Assembly (NCBI GenBank): GCA_040954595.2
Contig: CM082593.2
Coordinates: forward strand, 11,284,001-11,348,000
Direction: 5' to 3'
DNA length: 64,000 nucleotides
Source: Balanoglossus misakiensis
Lineage: Eukaryota; Hemichordata
This document shows positions 37,880 through 50,114 of the stretch, one piece after another. Every line of letters begins with the position of its first letter. The stretch's first letter is position 1. The notes beneath the pieces were generated by a model. The model made no database searches and was not told the origin of the DNA. It was given only the letters and a program-made list of their open reading frames with translations. A program made the position numbers and the translations under genes.

Positions 37880-38615
37880 ATATCGCATTTGAAGGGTTTT
37901 CATCAATATGGGTACCTAAAACAATTTCAACGTGGTTGACATTGCAATGTTAGACAGCTGTTCTAATTTGCATAATCTAGAATGGCCGACAAACTTCTCT
38001 CACATGTAAATTTACTATGGTTGTCTTTAATAGTGTGTAATATCGCATTTGCAGGGTTTTCATCAATATGGGTACCTAAAACAATTTCAACGTCGTTGAC
38101 ATGGCAATATTAGACAACTGTTCTAATTTGCATAATCCAAATGGCCGACAAACTTCTCTAACATGTAAATTTACTATGGTTGTCTTTAATAGTGTGTAAT
38201 ATCGCATTTGCAGGGTTTTCATCAATATGGGTACCTAAAACAATTTCAACGTCGTTGACATGGCAATATTAGACAACTGTTCTAATTTGCATAATCCAAA
38301 ATGGCCACCAAACTCTTCTTAAATGTAAATTTCCCTGTTTTGTCTTATATGGTGCCTAAAATCGCATTTGCAGGGTTTTCATCAATATGGGTAACTAAAA
38401 CAATTTCAGCGTGGTTGACATGGCAATATTAGACAACTGTTCTAATTTGCATAATCCAAATGGCCGACAAACTTCTCTAACATGTAAATTTCCCTGGTTT
38501 GTCTTATATGGTGTGTAATATCGCATTTTCACGGTTTTAATTAATATGGGTACCTAAAACAATTTCAACGTGGTTGACATGGCAATATTAGACAACTGTT
38601 CTAATTTGCATAATT
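37880..38615 (+). repeat. Tandem array of about five 140-base units
   Basis: Each unit has atcaatatgggtacctaaaa, a block with gttgacatggcaatatta, then gttctaatttgcataatc and atggccgacaaact. Units are about 90 percent alike. The left arm has only two of them (12120-12360), so the array expanded or contracted in one arm. Confidence 0.85.
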
Positions 38616-39223
38616 CGAACACCTGCTGGATAATTTAATTTTTGCCCTTCTTGTCCCATGATTATATGTGTAATATCTCATTTTCAATGTGTTTACATGT
38701 ATATATGCAGAATCCATTTCAAACTAAGTGGGCATATTGTAGCGCCAATCTTATTTCTTAATCCGCACCACAGAACTGATGCAAGGTTTAGGACTGGAAA
38801 TGTATGTGGCCACTGGCCGACACCCCGGGCGAGAGGTCTCCAATTATTTTCAGCATGTAGTGTGCTTCCCGGTTGATAACATCAATATGTGTAAATGCCA
38901 AAAACCCGACCTATTGTAATACCAGTCAAATTTTCTTTGTCATTTACCATTTTTCTCTTGCATATGAAGGTTTTTCTTAAAGAGTACATACCCATATACA
39001 TTTGTATGGGAGCACACATCCCCACCCCCTGCCAACAATAATTGGACAACTTTATTCTTCTTATACTTCTTTTTAGTCTAAACATTCATATAGAGAAGGC
39101 AACATGTTCTTGAAGCTGCTGACTATGGAAATATGATGAAGTACATTTTCCTAGTTGTACATGTACAGTATGATAGGCCCAATGTACCAATTGGAGATGT
39201 GTGCCTTACAGGCAACATACATG

Positions 39224-41941
39224 TAGCTCTGCATGGCCTGGTTAATCAATGTTGACGCAAAGGTTGACCCTACCAAACACTCAAAATTTATGGGCACGAC
39301 ACTGGCCACTAGCTCTGCATGGCCTGGTTAATCAATGTTGACGCAAAGGTTGACCCCACCAAACACTCAAAATTGATGGGCACGACACTGGCCACTAGCT
39401 CTGCATGGCCTGGTTAATCAATGTTGACACAAAGGTTGACCCCACCAAACACTCAAAATTGATGGGCACGACACTGGCCACTAGCTCTGCATGGCCTGGT
39501 TAATCAATGTTGACGCAAAGGTTGACCCCACCAAACACTCAAAATTGATGGGCACGACACTGGCCACTACAATGTAGCTCTGCATGGCCTGGTTAATCAA
39601 TGTTGACGCAAAGGTTGACCCCACCAAACACTCAAAATTGATGGGCACGACACTGGCCACTAGCTCTGCATGGCCTGGTTAATCAATGTTGACGCAAAGG
39701 TTGACCCCACCAAACACTCAAAATTGATGGGCACGACACTGGCCACTACAATGTAGCTCTGCATGGCCTGGTTAATCAATGTTGACGCAAAGGTTGACCC
39801 CACCAAACACTCAAAATTGATGGGCACGACACTGGCCACTAGCTCTGCATGGCCTGGTTAATCAATGTTGACGCAAAGGTTGACCCCACCAAACACTCAA
39901 AATTGATGGGCACGACACTGGCCACTACAATGTAGCTCTGCATGGCCTGGTTAATCAATGTTGACGCAAAGGTTGACCTCACCAAACACTCAAAATTGAT
40001 GGGCACGACACTGGCCACTAGCTCTGGCCTGGCTAATCAATGTTGACGCAAGGGTTGACCCCACCAAACACTCAAAATTGATGGGCGCGACACTGGCCAC
40101 TAGCTCTGGCCTGGCTAATCAATGTTGACGCAAGGGTTGACCCCACCAAACACTCAAAATTAATGGGCGCGACACTGGCCACTAGCTGTGGCCTAGCTAA
40201 TCAATGTTGACGCAAGGGTTGACCCCACCAAACACTCAAAATTGATGGGCACGACACTGGCCACTAGCTCTGGCGTGGCTAATCAAGGTTGACGCAAAGG
40301 TTGACCCCACCAAACACTCAAAATTGATGGGCGCGACACTGGCCACTAGCTCTGGCGTGGCTAATCAAGGTTGACGCAAAGGTTGACCCCACCAAACACT
40401 CAAAATTGATGGGCACGACACTGGCCACTAGCTCTGGCCTGGCTAATCCAGGTTGACGCAAGGGTTGACCCCACCAAACACTCAAAATTGATGGGCACGA
40501 CACTGGCCACTAAGCTCTGGCCTGGTTAATCAATGTTGAAGCAAAGGTTGACCCCACCAAACACTCAAAATTAATGGGAACGACACTGGCCACTAGCTCT
40601 GCATGGCCTGGTTAATCAATGTTGACGCAAAGGTTGACCCCACCAAACACTCAAAATTAATGGGCACGACACTGGCCACTACCTCTGGCCTGGCTAATCA
40701 AGGTTGACGCAAGGGTTGACCCCACCAAACACTCAAAATTGATGGGCACGGCACTGGCCACTAGCTCTGGCCTGGCTAATCAATGTTGACGCAAGGGTTG
40801 ACCCCACCAAACACTCAAAATTGATGGGCACGACACTGGCCACTAGCTCTGGCCTGGCTAATCAATGTTGACACAAGGGTTGACCCCATCAAACACTCAA
40901 AATTGATGGGCACGACACTGGCCACTAGCTCTGGCCTGGCTAATCAATGTTGACGCAAGGGTTGACCCCACCAAACACTCAAAATTGATGGGCGTGACAC
41001 TGGCCACTAGCTCTGGCCTGGCTAATCAATGTTGACGCAAGGGTTAACCCCACCAAACACTCAAAATTAATGGGCGCGACACTGGCCACTAAGCTCTGGC
41101 CTGGCTAATCAATGTTGACGCAAGGGTTGACCCCACCAAACACTCATAATTGATGGGCACGACACTGGCCACTAGCTCTGGCCTGGCTAATCAAGGTTGA
41201 CGCAAGGGTTGACCCCACCAAACACTCAAAATTAATGGGCGCGACACTGGCCACTAAGCTCTGGCCTGGTTAATCAATGTTGAAGCAAAGGTTGACCCCA
41301 CCAAACACTCAAAATTAATGGGAACGACACTGGCCACTAGCTCTGCATGGCCTGGTTTATCAATGTTGACGCAAAGGTTGACCCCACCAAACACTCAAAA
41401 TTAATGGGCACGACACTGGCCACTAGCTCTGCATGGCCTGGTTAATCAATGTTGACGCAAAGGTTGACCCCACCAAACACTCAAAATTAATGGGCACGAC
41501 ACTGGCCACTAGCTCTGCATGGCCTGGTTAATCAATGTTGACGCAAAGGTTGACCCCACCAAACACTCAAAATTAATGGGCACGACACTGGCTACTAGCT
41601 CTGCATGGCATGGTTAATCAATGTTGACGCAAAGGTTGACCCCACCAAACACTCAAAATTAATGGGCACGACACTGGCCACTAGCTCTGCATGGCCTGGT
41701 TAATCAATGTTGACGCAAAGGTTGACCCCACCAAACACTAAAAATTAATGGCCACGACACTGGCCACTAGCTCTGCATGGCCTGGTTAATCAATGTTGAC
41801 GCAAAGGTTGACCCCACCAAACACTCAAAATTAATGGGCACGACACTGGCCACTAGCTCTGCATGGCCTGGTTAATCAATGTTAACGCAAAGGTTGACCC
41901 CACCAAACACTCAAAATTAATGGGCACGACACTGGCCACTA
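39224..41941 (+). repeat. Satellite of 82-92-base units, about 32 copies
   Basis: Basic unit 86 bases starting tagctctgcatggcctgg and ending gacactggccac. Three blocks are visible. At 39.22-40.0 kb, plain 86-base units come to alternate with units carrying an extra tacaatg, giving a 178-base dimer period at about 39570, 39747 and 39925. At 40.0-41.3 kb there is a shorter variant (ctctggcctggctaatc, with cgcaaggg). From 41.33 kb the 86-base type returns with attaatggg instead of attgatggg. Neighbouring copies are almost identical, so turnover is recent. Confidence 0.95.
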
Positions 41942-42817
41942 CATGTATTTGTGATATTTTACATGGTTAACCACGCCTTGAGAAAAGTAATTATAAGAGA
42001 ACTTTGTTTCCAAAGTTAGGGGAGAATAATATAACGGGAGATGGGAGTACCTCAGGCTACTGAGCTCGTTCCCTTCCTCATGTACTTTACTGGGCGTATT
42101 TGATGTACTATAATAATTCCGGACAATAAATGAACGTAAATCAGATACGTTTCTCCGTGGATCACGGTTCTCGTCAGAGCCCGTTACCTCATCGCTACAG
42201 ATTCCCCGATGCATGAACAATCATGAGAAACCAGCGGTAATACAAGTGTCACGATTGAGTTTTAACGATCATAGATCTTGTTTATGATTACGTAAGAAGT
42301 CATTCACTTATATGGTTTTAGTCCAGTATTGACATTGGTACTTGACCCAGAGTAAACAAGATTGTGTAATTGATACATGTCAGAACGAGATAGAGATATC
42401 ACGCGCTAAGTTCATGTTTAAGAAATATCAAGATGACGTGTTCCTTTTATGACTTAATACTTGACTAACGTATTAATAAGGTGTGGTGAAATTTGAGATC
42501 ACACATTTATCACCGGAGATCCGTGATGGGAGTCAACGAGCATAGATCGAGTCGTGTAATTCTTACGTGTGACCAGTAATAAACCAGAACTTTGTGTTAC
42601 TCGGAAAACTTCTTGCAAGTCTCTGTCTACGAAAGGTTTACGATCTGCCGGGTACCTCTCTCGGACTTTATGAATATGTTGGGTGGAGAAGGAGATGGAG
42701 AGAATGTACGCCGTCAGCTTTCGGACGTGGCTGATTCCCCACAGAAGCCGATGAGGTAAACGTCCGGAGGACGACCGGCCGTAACAACAAACTGCATGAA
42801 TTAAAGTTCAACAATCC

Positions 42818-43122
42818 TTAGAAGACAGGAACGTCAGAGGTTGAATCTTGATGGGAAAAGGCGAGGTATCGCTGGTTATCATCGGCGTACTGATGAAATT
42901 GTAGGATGTGGGGACGAATCGGTTTACTATAAAGTGGGGCTATATAAATGGTGAACAACAGAGGGGCAGTGGCACCCCGTATACGAGAGGTGACTGTGAA
43001 CTTGCAGTGTTTTCGATGATTACAGTTTGATATCTATATTTAAGGTAAGATGTAAACCATGTTAGTACTGTGTCTGAGATGCCAAGGTTCGATAGTCTAC
43101 AAAGAAGTATCCCGTGATGCAA
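42818..43122 (-). pseudogene. LINE (L2/CR1-like) reverse transcriptase fragment
   Basis: On the minus strand the text HHGILLCRLSNLGISDTVL and WFTSYLKYRYQTVIIE matches the palm region of non-LTR RTs, followed by GVP. A frame change and a small deletion follow, then PLLFTIYIAPL and the catalytic-type QYADDNQRYLAFS, ending at TAA (42818). Only about 100 residues of RT remain. It is dead: frame change, deletion and no other domains. The sequence further along (41942-42817) has no clear LINE coding sequence. Confidence 0.8.
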
Positions 43123-45466
43123 ATGTACAACTGAAGAAAAAAGGAATCACAAATCTTAAAACTAAGATGCCGTTAAGAATTAAATTTCGCGAAAAGGAAG
43201 TGACGAAATACGTACATTTTCCGGTGCTCTACAACAAGTAGTCTCCCTATCATCCCTATTGGAGCATGCAGCTAAAATTTACCATGACGTCATTGATTCT
43301 ACGCGAACGTTTTTCTAATGGCGATAAACATATTTTGTATAACTTGTGCTCAAACGCCCGTGAATCTCACTCGCAAAAATTCACAAGTGGCGCATACAAC
43401 ACTAGGAAGAAAATTGTTTAGCAGTCTATAGAGTTTGTGACCTGAGATTTGGAAGTAAAAGTTAAACTTGAGACAGAAGTGATTGAAGAGTAAAGAAACT
43501 TTTGAAGTGTTAAGAAAGTTATCGCATTCCTGATGAAAAGAAAAGAAAATACAATACCTTCATTGTTTTAAGGAACACAAGGAAGACAAGTACTATGCAA
43601 TCAGAGTATGCATGGATCATTCATCTAAAAATATATCTCCGCGTCTTTTGGCGGGTAAAAATAAAATGCTGGAACGGTCTTTTGGATGGCGGACTATTTG
43701 TGTCCTTCTTGTCCTCAGAACGCAAGTGGTCGAGTAGGTTTATTTCATTAAATTTTTATATTCTCAGTTGCTACCATAAATACCCAGTGTTCGTGTCGAT
43801 GTATCTGGACGTCAGCACGATTCCATATAGGTACCTCTCAGTATTAGCCAAGCGAGTTATCCCCATCGATAGAGTTTAATTCCCCGTTACATTCCCAACA
43901 CCAATCCTCCCGCGTGACATTGAGGTTGAAGGTATACAAGCCTTAGGAATCATGCAACCATCCAGAAAGTGTAATAAATTTTGAAGCTATGATGTGAGTT
44001 TTCAGTTCGTTTCTTCTTTTGATTTGTTGATGTAACATTGTGCGTTTTAAATAAAAGATAAAAAAATGTACAGCAATGACGTCACAAAATTCACTGGTAT
44101 TGATAAAGCTATATTATATCATATATTATATGTGTTAAATACTACCGTATCTCATTATTGCAGTATTTCGTGCTTTAACACAAAATACGCGAATAGGGTT
44201 TAATACAAAACTAAATGACACAATTTCTGTTTCTTTGCCAAAATTCTTAATCACAAGATCAACCCATCCTTACGCCTCTACTCTATTGCTAAGAGAAACC
44301 AGCGTCCGTAACATGCATTGTGAAACCCCTCAACAACATGCATGTCAACACTTCATTTTTTCTCCAGCATTGTCAGTTTGGTACTCTGACAACTCACGGG
44401 GCATCATGGGACAATATTAAAGCTGATTCAGTGTTTATGTGCATAAAACACACGGCGGTGGAAACATTCGTTTTAAATTATTGTGGACGCGCGCACGCCC
44501 TTGTCTGTGTACAGGTACTTGATGCTTGTCTACAGTCACGTGAAACGCTGTTGGTAGTACCCTAGAAGATAGATATCTTTAATCAGAACTTTGGTAAGGA
44601 AGGTTTGAGAGGTCCATTCTATGTAAAGAAAGTTTAAGAAGTGTGTTACCAAAGGGTGTGGGGGTGGCTGGGGGTCATCAATATATCACTCTGCATCACG
44701 TTCACAGAAAAGGTCGCGACACGCCCACAAATCCACTCACGACTTGCGTCACCGGTTACAGGAGTTCGTACAAAAGTGTGGTTTATGCACATTTACACTG
44801 AATCAGTTTTTTTGGCCCATGATGCCCATGGGCAAATACAGGCCACGATGCCTCCAGAATGATGATGGCAATGATGGTGATGATGATGATTGTGGTGGTG
44901 GTGGTGGTGGTGATTGAGCTTTAATTTCCCTTTCTTCCTGTCTAACCACTTCCTCTCTCACCTTCACTTATTCGGTCTCTCCCCTCCCCTTCTGTCAAAG
45001 TCCTCCCCTCATTCCCTTTCCATCCTGACATTCTCATTTCCGCCCTCTTGCTTTTCTTCTCCTTTCTCACATTCCTTTTCTCACCTCTCCCCCCCCCCCC
45101 TCCGTAACATGTTATGTAATATATAAAGTAAAAAAGTCCAAAGCATGATGTTATCACAGATGACATTTGGAATGTATTATTGTACTATCTGGTTTAATTT
45201 CAAACATAGTGGAGTTATTTATTGGCCAGTATTTAAGCATGTTTAAAGAAGTCAAACAGCATAATAGGCACATTTCATATCAAACAAAATTGATCAAATA
45301 AGCTCAAAAGAGGATTTGAACAATTTGTCCCTTTAAGTAATGTTCAATATTAGATTTACACTTGTGATTGTATGTCATCTCCCTTTTGTTAGAAACCTCA
45401 CAGTCATATAATAAACGGGTGTAGCATGCTGGAAGGGTGTGCTTACCCATTTCCGACACCTAGTAC
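43123..45466. other. Intergenic, no gene seen
   Basis: Mixed sequence. 44866-44920 is a GAT/GGT trinucleotide run and 44930-45104 a pyrimidine-rich stretch (tccc/cttt), ending in a C-run. Short open frames have no domain. Confidence 0.55.
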
Positions 45467-45915
45467 CACAGGGGCTGCAAATATGAAAGTTATAAATGGC
45501 GAAGTACGTTCCATTCTGCGTTTTCCCAACCTGTCTTATCATTTGCTAATCCAGAATAAAAGCTATCCATTTCCCATTAATCACCTGCTAACGACTTAAT
45601 CTGTGTGCCCCATCCACGGATTAAGTTAATAAAGTAAACATCGGTCAGCGAGTACTGGGTATTCTCTTACCAAGTGAGAACTGACCGATGTTTACTTAAT
45701 CCACTAAATCCGTGGATGGGGCACACAGATTAAGTCGTTAGCAGGTGCTTAATGGGAAATGCAATAGTTTGTATTCTGGATTAGCAACTGCTAAGACAGG
45801 TGGAGGTAACACAGAAAAATAAACAAGCGCAAAGACTGTTCATCAATTAATGTTTATTGGGGGAAAATGCAGGAACTCCGCCATTTATAACTTTCATGTT
45901 TGCAGCCCCCCTGTG
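45467..45915. mobile_element. 449-base foldback MITE
   Basis: Almost the whole element is a palindrome: the left side starts cacaggggctgcaaa and the right side is its complement (gcagcccccctgtg). Inner arms share tccgtggatggggcacacag and aaacatcggtcag, with a loop of about 40 bases centred near 45690. No coding capacity. Possible flanking duplication of agtac, not secure. Confidence 0.85.
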
Positions 45916-47386
45916 CAAGTACTACCACTTAGCAGTGGTTCAAGATGATCCTGTTGAAATTGTAAGTTTTTTCTCTTATTTCTTTTTTGAACCTGGACCT
46001 GGTAATTAGCTTAGCTTTAGTAATATTGATTATTGGACCTGGTTTGATGTCTTATTATAACAACTACAGAAGAATCTCTGGACACAGTGAAATACACTCC
46101 AGGGTTATGGTAATGACTGACAAATTGTCAGTTTAAAAAAGTAGACAAAGAACTCAGTTAAATATTATAATAAAAATATGCTTTAATATAAGGAAAAGGT
46201 ACAATTGATATACTTGTAATTAAAACTTAAATATAATGATGAAATTCTTCAACTGTTCTGTAGTTGCACCAGTATTTGTATAAGCTAAAAATGTTGACTT
46301 CTGGCAGGACAACTCAAACAGATATTAAACTTATTTATAGTACTTCCACTTCATGACTTTGTTCAAAAATTTCCCAAACTTATTTCATTGTTGATGAGTT
46401 GTCACCTCCGAACAACACAAAAAGGAACAGTTTGTATAAAAAAGTAATTTTGCATGAATCTTAAACATACATGCACAAGTTGAGTGAATAACACAATATA
46501 ATCATATTCTACAATGAATTACAATATCAAGATTAAGGGTTTCACATATGACATTACATTGCTACATTTTATATACATGAATTTAATTTGAAAAATTTCC
46601 ATTGATCTATAACACCATGAATAATATAAAAATATGCGAATAAATACTTTGAATTATTATATATACATGTCAGGTCTCAAAGTGAGTAACTATATTTCCA
46701 TTCACCTATGAACTGGTTATTAACCAAATGAAATGATAGGATCTTTTATTTTGAGGATCTTATAATTGTGATCATACACATCCATATTCCAAAATTCGCA
46801 TGCCAAACAAATATCAGATTTATACGGCCAGTTGTAAAGACAGTACAAGGGGCAAAAAAATTGATAATAGTTAATCATCATCTCCCTTCTTTTACAGTCT
46901 TGGAGAATGGTGACGGTTGAAGTCAAATTAAAGAAAAATATCAAGAAAAATATCAAAATTTGAAGCACTAATTCAGGAGGATATATATCATCGGGAGGTA
47001 GTCACTGAATATATTGAGAGAAATAATTCATAATCTATGCATTTGGATGAAAAGACCTTCTACCTGATCAAGTTAAGGATAAATGCTGCCTTGTATGAAT
47101 ACAGAAGCAAGTCAGCATGCAAAGGGAGAGCTGAATTGGTACACAGTTAAATTTGTCCTCCAAATTCAACAAAAATATGTTGTTGTTTAGGAATTCTCGT
47201 ATTATCATATCTTTTTCATTACACAATACCTTATAATAAGTCATAACAAATTTTTAAGGAAAATTCTTTAAAATATGTAAAATATATAGCCTTATAACCA
47301 ACATACTTTAAAGATGATTATTTATGATCATTTCATTCAGATGTTGCTAAGAGTGTAATAATAAAGATCTGTTTCACTCCAACCAA
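45916..47386. other. AT-rich 3' flank of the SVEP1-like gene; no gene seen
   Basis: Very AT-rich with no conserved coding pattern on either strand. On the minus strand an ATTAAA at 47387-47392, about 160 bases past the stop codon, is the nearest plausible polyadenylation signal for the gene that ends at 47554. Confidence 0.4.
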
Positions 47387-47553
47387 TTTAATGTGCGCTT
47401 ATCACAGTACTGTCGTCTGACAAAGCATAACTATTATTGTTATCATTTATGGGATTATACCAAGCTTATCACAGTACTGTGTCAACTCACAAAATGAAAC
47501 CATTCTAGTTATCATTTGAATTATACCATACATGTACACACAGAGATGGCACA

Positions 47554-47818
47554 TTAGAAGTATCTGTCTCCGTGACTCTCATGAAATAGTTCATTTCTAC
47601 TCTTAAGAGGCCTTGGTCTCCATTCCTCACTTCCACTGGCACTACCACTGTCGCCACTATACATGGGATTGTAGTGATAGATTTCTCTGAAGGCTTCCTC
47701 ATCTTCCACACTTTTCCCTGCCTTGCTATCAACATCATCTGTATCATCAAACCAATGGATATCCATAGTTGCCTCTTGTTCTTCCCAGCCTGGATGTTTC
47801 TTTCCTCCAAGAGCACAC
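47554..47818 (-). CDS. SVEP1-like gene: last exon, cytoplasmic tail
   Basis: Starts after acceptor cattcag, completing an Arg codon split with the membrane exon, and runs 88 codons to TAA. It is hydrophilic and acidic in the middle (DDTDDVDSKAGKSVEDEEAF), then has YHYNPMYSG, which contains an NPxY motif. NPxY motifs in receptor tails bind PTB or clathrin-adaptor proteins; that role here is inference. The tail ends HESHGDRYF. With the preceding exon this shows the product is a single-pass type I membrane protein, unlike secreted vertebrate SVEP1. Confidence 0.8.
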
Positions 47819-48170
47819 CTGAATGTCAAATAGTTGAACATCATCAATGTGGGATTTGTTGTGATGTTGTTACTACTGTAGAATAACGCAGGTGGTTGTT
47901 GGACACTTTGCGGTCTGGTCGCGTGACTTTGCCTTGTTAGCCGCCATGCATGTTGAACGCAAATTATACCATGATGCACTGCAGTTACCCTATACGCTAA
48001 TAGGTCTATGCATGAACTCTTTGAATAAATTTGCTTCCACGATACAGATGTGATTATTTTTCACGTTGCCTCATGCATGTATGGAAAGATACAGGTAAAT
48101 TCCCAGTTTTCTGATGGGCAACATGTCTACAGCTGTCTCGATTCTACTCTGGTAGTACTAAATAACTTAC

Positions 48171-48267
48171 CGTTGGTACATGAGTAACATTATTACACCA
48201 AGCACTAACACAGCCGCTAAACCTCCCGCAACACCACCAATGATGACAGCTGTGTCAACGGAGGAAT
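48171..48267 (-). CDS. SVEP1-like gene: transmembrane exon
   Basis: 97 bases between acceptor ctcttacag and donor cg|gtaagt. Encodes SSVDTAVIIGGVAGG followed by LAAVLVLGVIMLLMYQR: a Gly-rich hydrophobic helix of about 23 residues ending in a basic stop-transfer residue. Entry phase 1 and exit phase 2 match both neighbours. Confidence 0.85.
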
Positions 48268-48534
48268 CTGTAAGAGTTTAAATATTTCTATTTGTCACGG
48301 GGGCGATATGCTACGATAAAAGCAAGAAAACCATTCATTATGATGCTTAACTATTGTAAAATGGTTAGTTGACCAAAAATCTAGTTATACTGCAGATGTT
48401 GCAGTTTCACCATTTTCACAAATATTTTCAAGACAACGTAAACTGTAATCATGTAGATCAAACAAATGTGTAAACTTTAGTGAATATTGTTTTTCAATCT
48501 TGAGTTATTAAAAGACAAAGAAATGTATACACAC

Positions 48535-48663
48535 CTTTAACTTGCATTGGTATTCTCTGGCGGCAAGTTTCACCTTGATATTCATCAGTACATTCACAAA
48601 CAGGATTGCCATCACTGTCCTTGATGCAAACAGCATTGTTTGAGCAGAACCCTTCACATTTAT
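48535..48663 (-). CDS. SVEP1-like gene: EGF-like exon, membrane-proximal
   Basis: 129 bases, phase 1 to phase 1. Reads DKCEGFCSNNAVCIKDSDG then NPVCECTDEYQGETC: six cysteines in EGF spacing. Followed by RQRIPMQVK as stalk before the membrane exon. Confidence 0.85.
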
Positions 48664-48744
48664 CTAGACACAAGAATAAAATCACATCACATTATTCTAC
48701 CTGACGAACCATTTGTATTAGACAAGAACTAAACCCACTTGCAG

Positions 48745-48870
48745 ATTCATTTCTTACAAACGGAATGGAAGTTGTGTGCTGTCGAACATTGATTCACTAT
48801 ATATCCACATGTACCGGGTGAATAACATAAACAGTGTCTTGTATCAAACATAATTAATGGAAAAAGGGCA
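48745..48870. repeat. Half-copy of a dispersed palindromic repeat
   Basis: Contains gattcactatatatccacatg and tcaaacataattaatggaaa, shared with 51040-51200 and with the full palindrome at 63355-63665. Confidence 0.7.
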
Positions 48871-48956
48871 GCAAGAGCTATACTAAATCAACAGTAGTGT
48901 CTACGTTTTAGCTGTACATATTTCTGTTGACATTTCAGTTGTAGATAGTTACATAC

Positions 48957-49079
48957 CTGTACAAGTTATTCCATCACCAGTGAAACCAGTTTTGCAAGTG
49001 CATTCATATCCTGGTACAAGATTCCTGCAAGTGGCATTTGGGTGACAGTCATCCAGACCAAGACGACATTCATGTGCAT
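48957..49079 (-). CDS. SVEP1-like gene: EGF-like exon
   Basis: 123 bases, phase 1 to 1. Reads DAHECRLGLDDCHPNATC then RNLVPGYECTCKTGFTGDG: typical EGF with the conserved aromatic-Gly turn (GYECTC) and a leading acidic residue as in calcium-binding EGF modules. The full calcium motif (D-x-D/N-E) is incomplete. Confidence 0.85.
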
Positions 49080-49647
49080 CTAGAAAACAAAAATTCTTGC
49101 AATGTCTTTAACTGACCACCAAATAAAACTATGGGATCTTCATACATATCACCAGTTAATGGTATACAGTCACCTATGGAAAATTAGCTATAGTTACCAT
49201 GGCAAAAGGAGATCTAGCCAATCACAGATTTTCAGTGGGTGGCACATGCAAAAAAGAGCGCCACCATATGTTCTTTAGAACTCTCATATACTCCATTTCA
49301 GCCATATATGGGCGTTTGTAAATTGGAGGTGACTGTATACCTTTAAGTTAGATGACTACCCAGATGCAGTGCATGGTTATCACATTCCATAGCCTAACAT
49401 GTAGAATTCTGAGAAAACAGTATTACAATATTGTTATTTCCGTGAAATTTTCAGAAAAGGTGTTAAAAGAGGAGCATTATTAAATTATATAAAAATGTTG
49501 GATCACACAACATATCAAATGATACTCTAAATAAAGAAGAAAATTTCTTATAATGAAGTGTTTGTGTCAGATTGAACAGTTAAGGTTGATCTCCACAAGC
49601 ACTTCATGCATGTTATCAGTTCTATGATTATGAAAAATTATTCCTAC

Positions 49648-49809
49648 CATCACATTCTGTTTCATATAGGGCACCCTCTCTGCCTGTAGTGTAGCCAGTT
49701 GGGCATGGTTGACAAGCATCCTGGTTGAATTCAAAGTTATATGTTCCAACAGGGCATTTCTCACATCTATAGGACTCCTGATTCAAGTACCAACCAACAT
49801 TGCAGTAAG
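49648..49809 (-). CDS. SVEP1-like gene: GCC2/GCC3 (ephrin-receptor-like) exon
   Basis: 162 bases, phase 1 to 1. Reads SYCNVGWYLNQESYRCEKCP, then VGTYNFEFNQDACQPCPTGY and a closing TECD. The C..C..CPxGTY...CxxCPxGYTT pattern is diagnostic of GCC2_GCC3 modules found in SVEP1 and related proteins. Both splice sites are good (caacag, gatg|gtagga). Confidence 0.85.
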
Positions 49810-49946
49810 CTGTTGATGGAATGGAAAAAGAGCATAGAATAAAATTGGAGGACTATCATTATTCTGAACAACTGAGGCACAATAATACAACCTTCAGTTC
49901 AGTACAGTTGAGATACAACATGAAAAGTTGTATACATAATACTTAC

Positions 49947-50114
49947 AAACATTACAATCTTCACTTAAGGTTGAACCGACTGCTCTTGTGGTGAAGCCAA
50001 ATGGGCACGGCATACAAGATGGCTGAAGTTCAGCATTTGATCGATAGGTTCCCATGGGACACGACTCACAAGACCCATTGACACTAAGTTGGACTCCCAC
50101 TGATTTACATACCT
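49947..50114 (-). CDS. SVEP1-like gene: GCC2/GCC3 exon
   Basis: 168 bases, phase 1 to 1. Includes VCKSVGVQLSVNGSCESCP, MGTYRSNAELQPSCMPCPFG and FTTRAVGSTLSEDC. The exit base T joins the next exon to give Ser before YCNVG, confirming phase. An acceptor two bases later is possible. Confidence 0.85.

Larger units (their letters stand above)
28901..39223 (-). repeat. Right arm of the giant inverted repeat
   Basis: Reverse complement of 11430-22606 (anchors listed there). It lacks the two left-arm insertions and instead has its own insertion at about 32107-33590 and an expanded tandem array near 38 kb. The match ends within a few bases of the start of the satellite at 39224. Confidence 0.85.

Noticed and set aside
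11430-39223. Maverick/Polinton or other large DNA transposon with long terminal repeats
   Set aside because: No polymerase B, integrase, ATPase, protease or capsid-like frames are seen between or in the arms.
39224-41941. Direct repeats of about 86 bases considered as a CRISPR-like array
   Set aside because: Units are contiguous tandem repeats without unique spacers, in animal DNA; it is a satellite.
44235-44862. Three short overlapping frames at 44.2-44.9 kb
   Set aside because: No domain, no splice sites and no match to other parts of the window.
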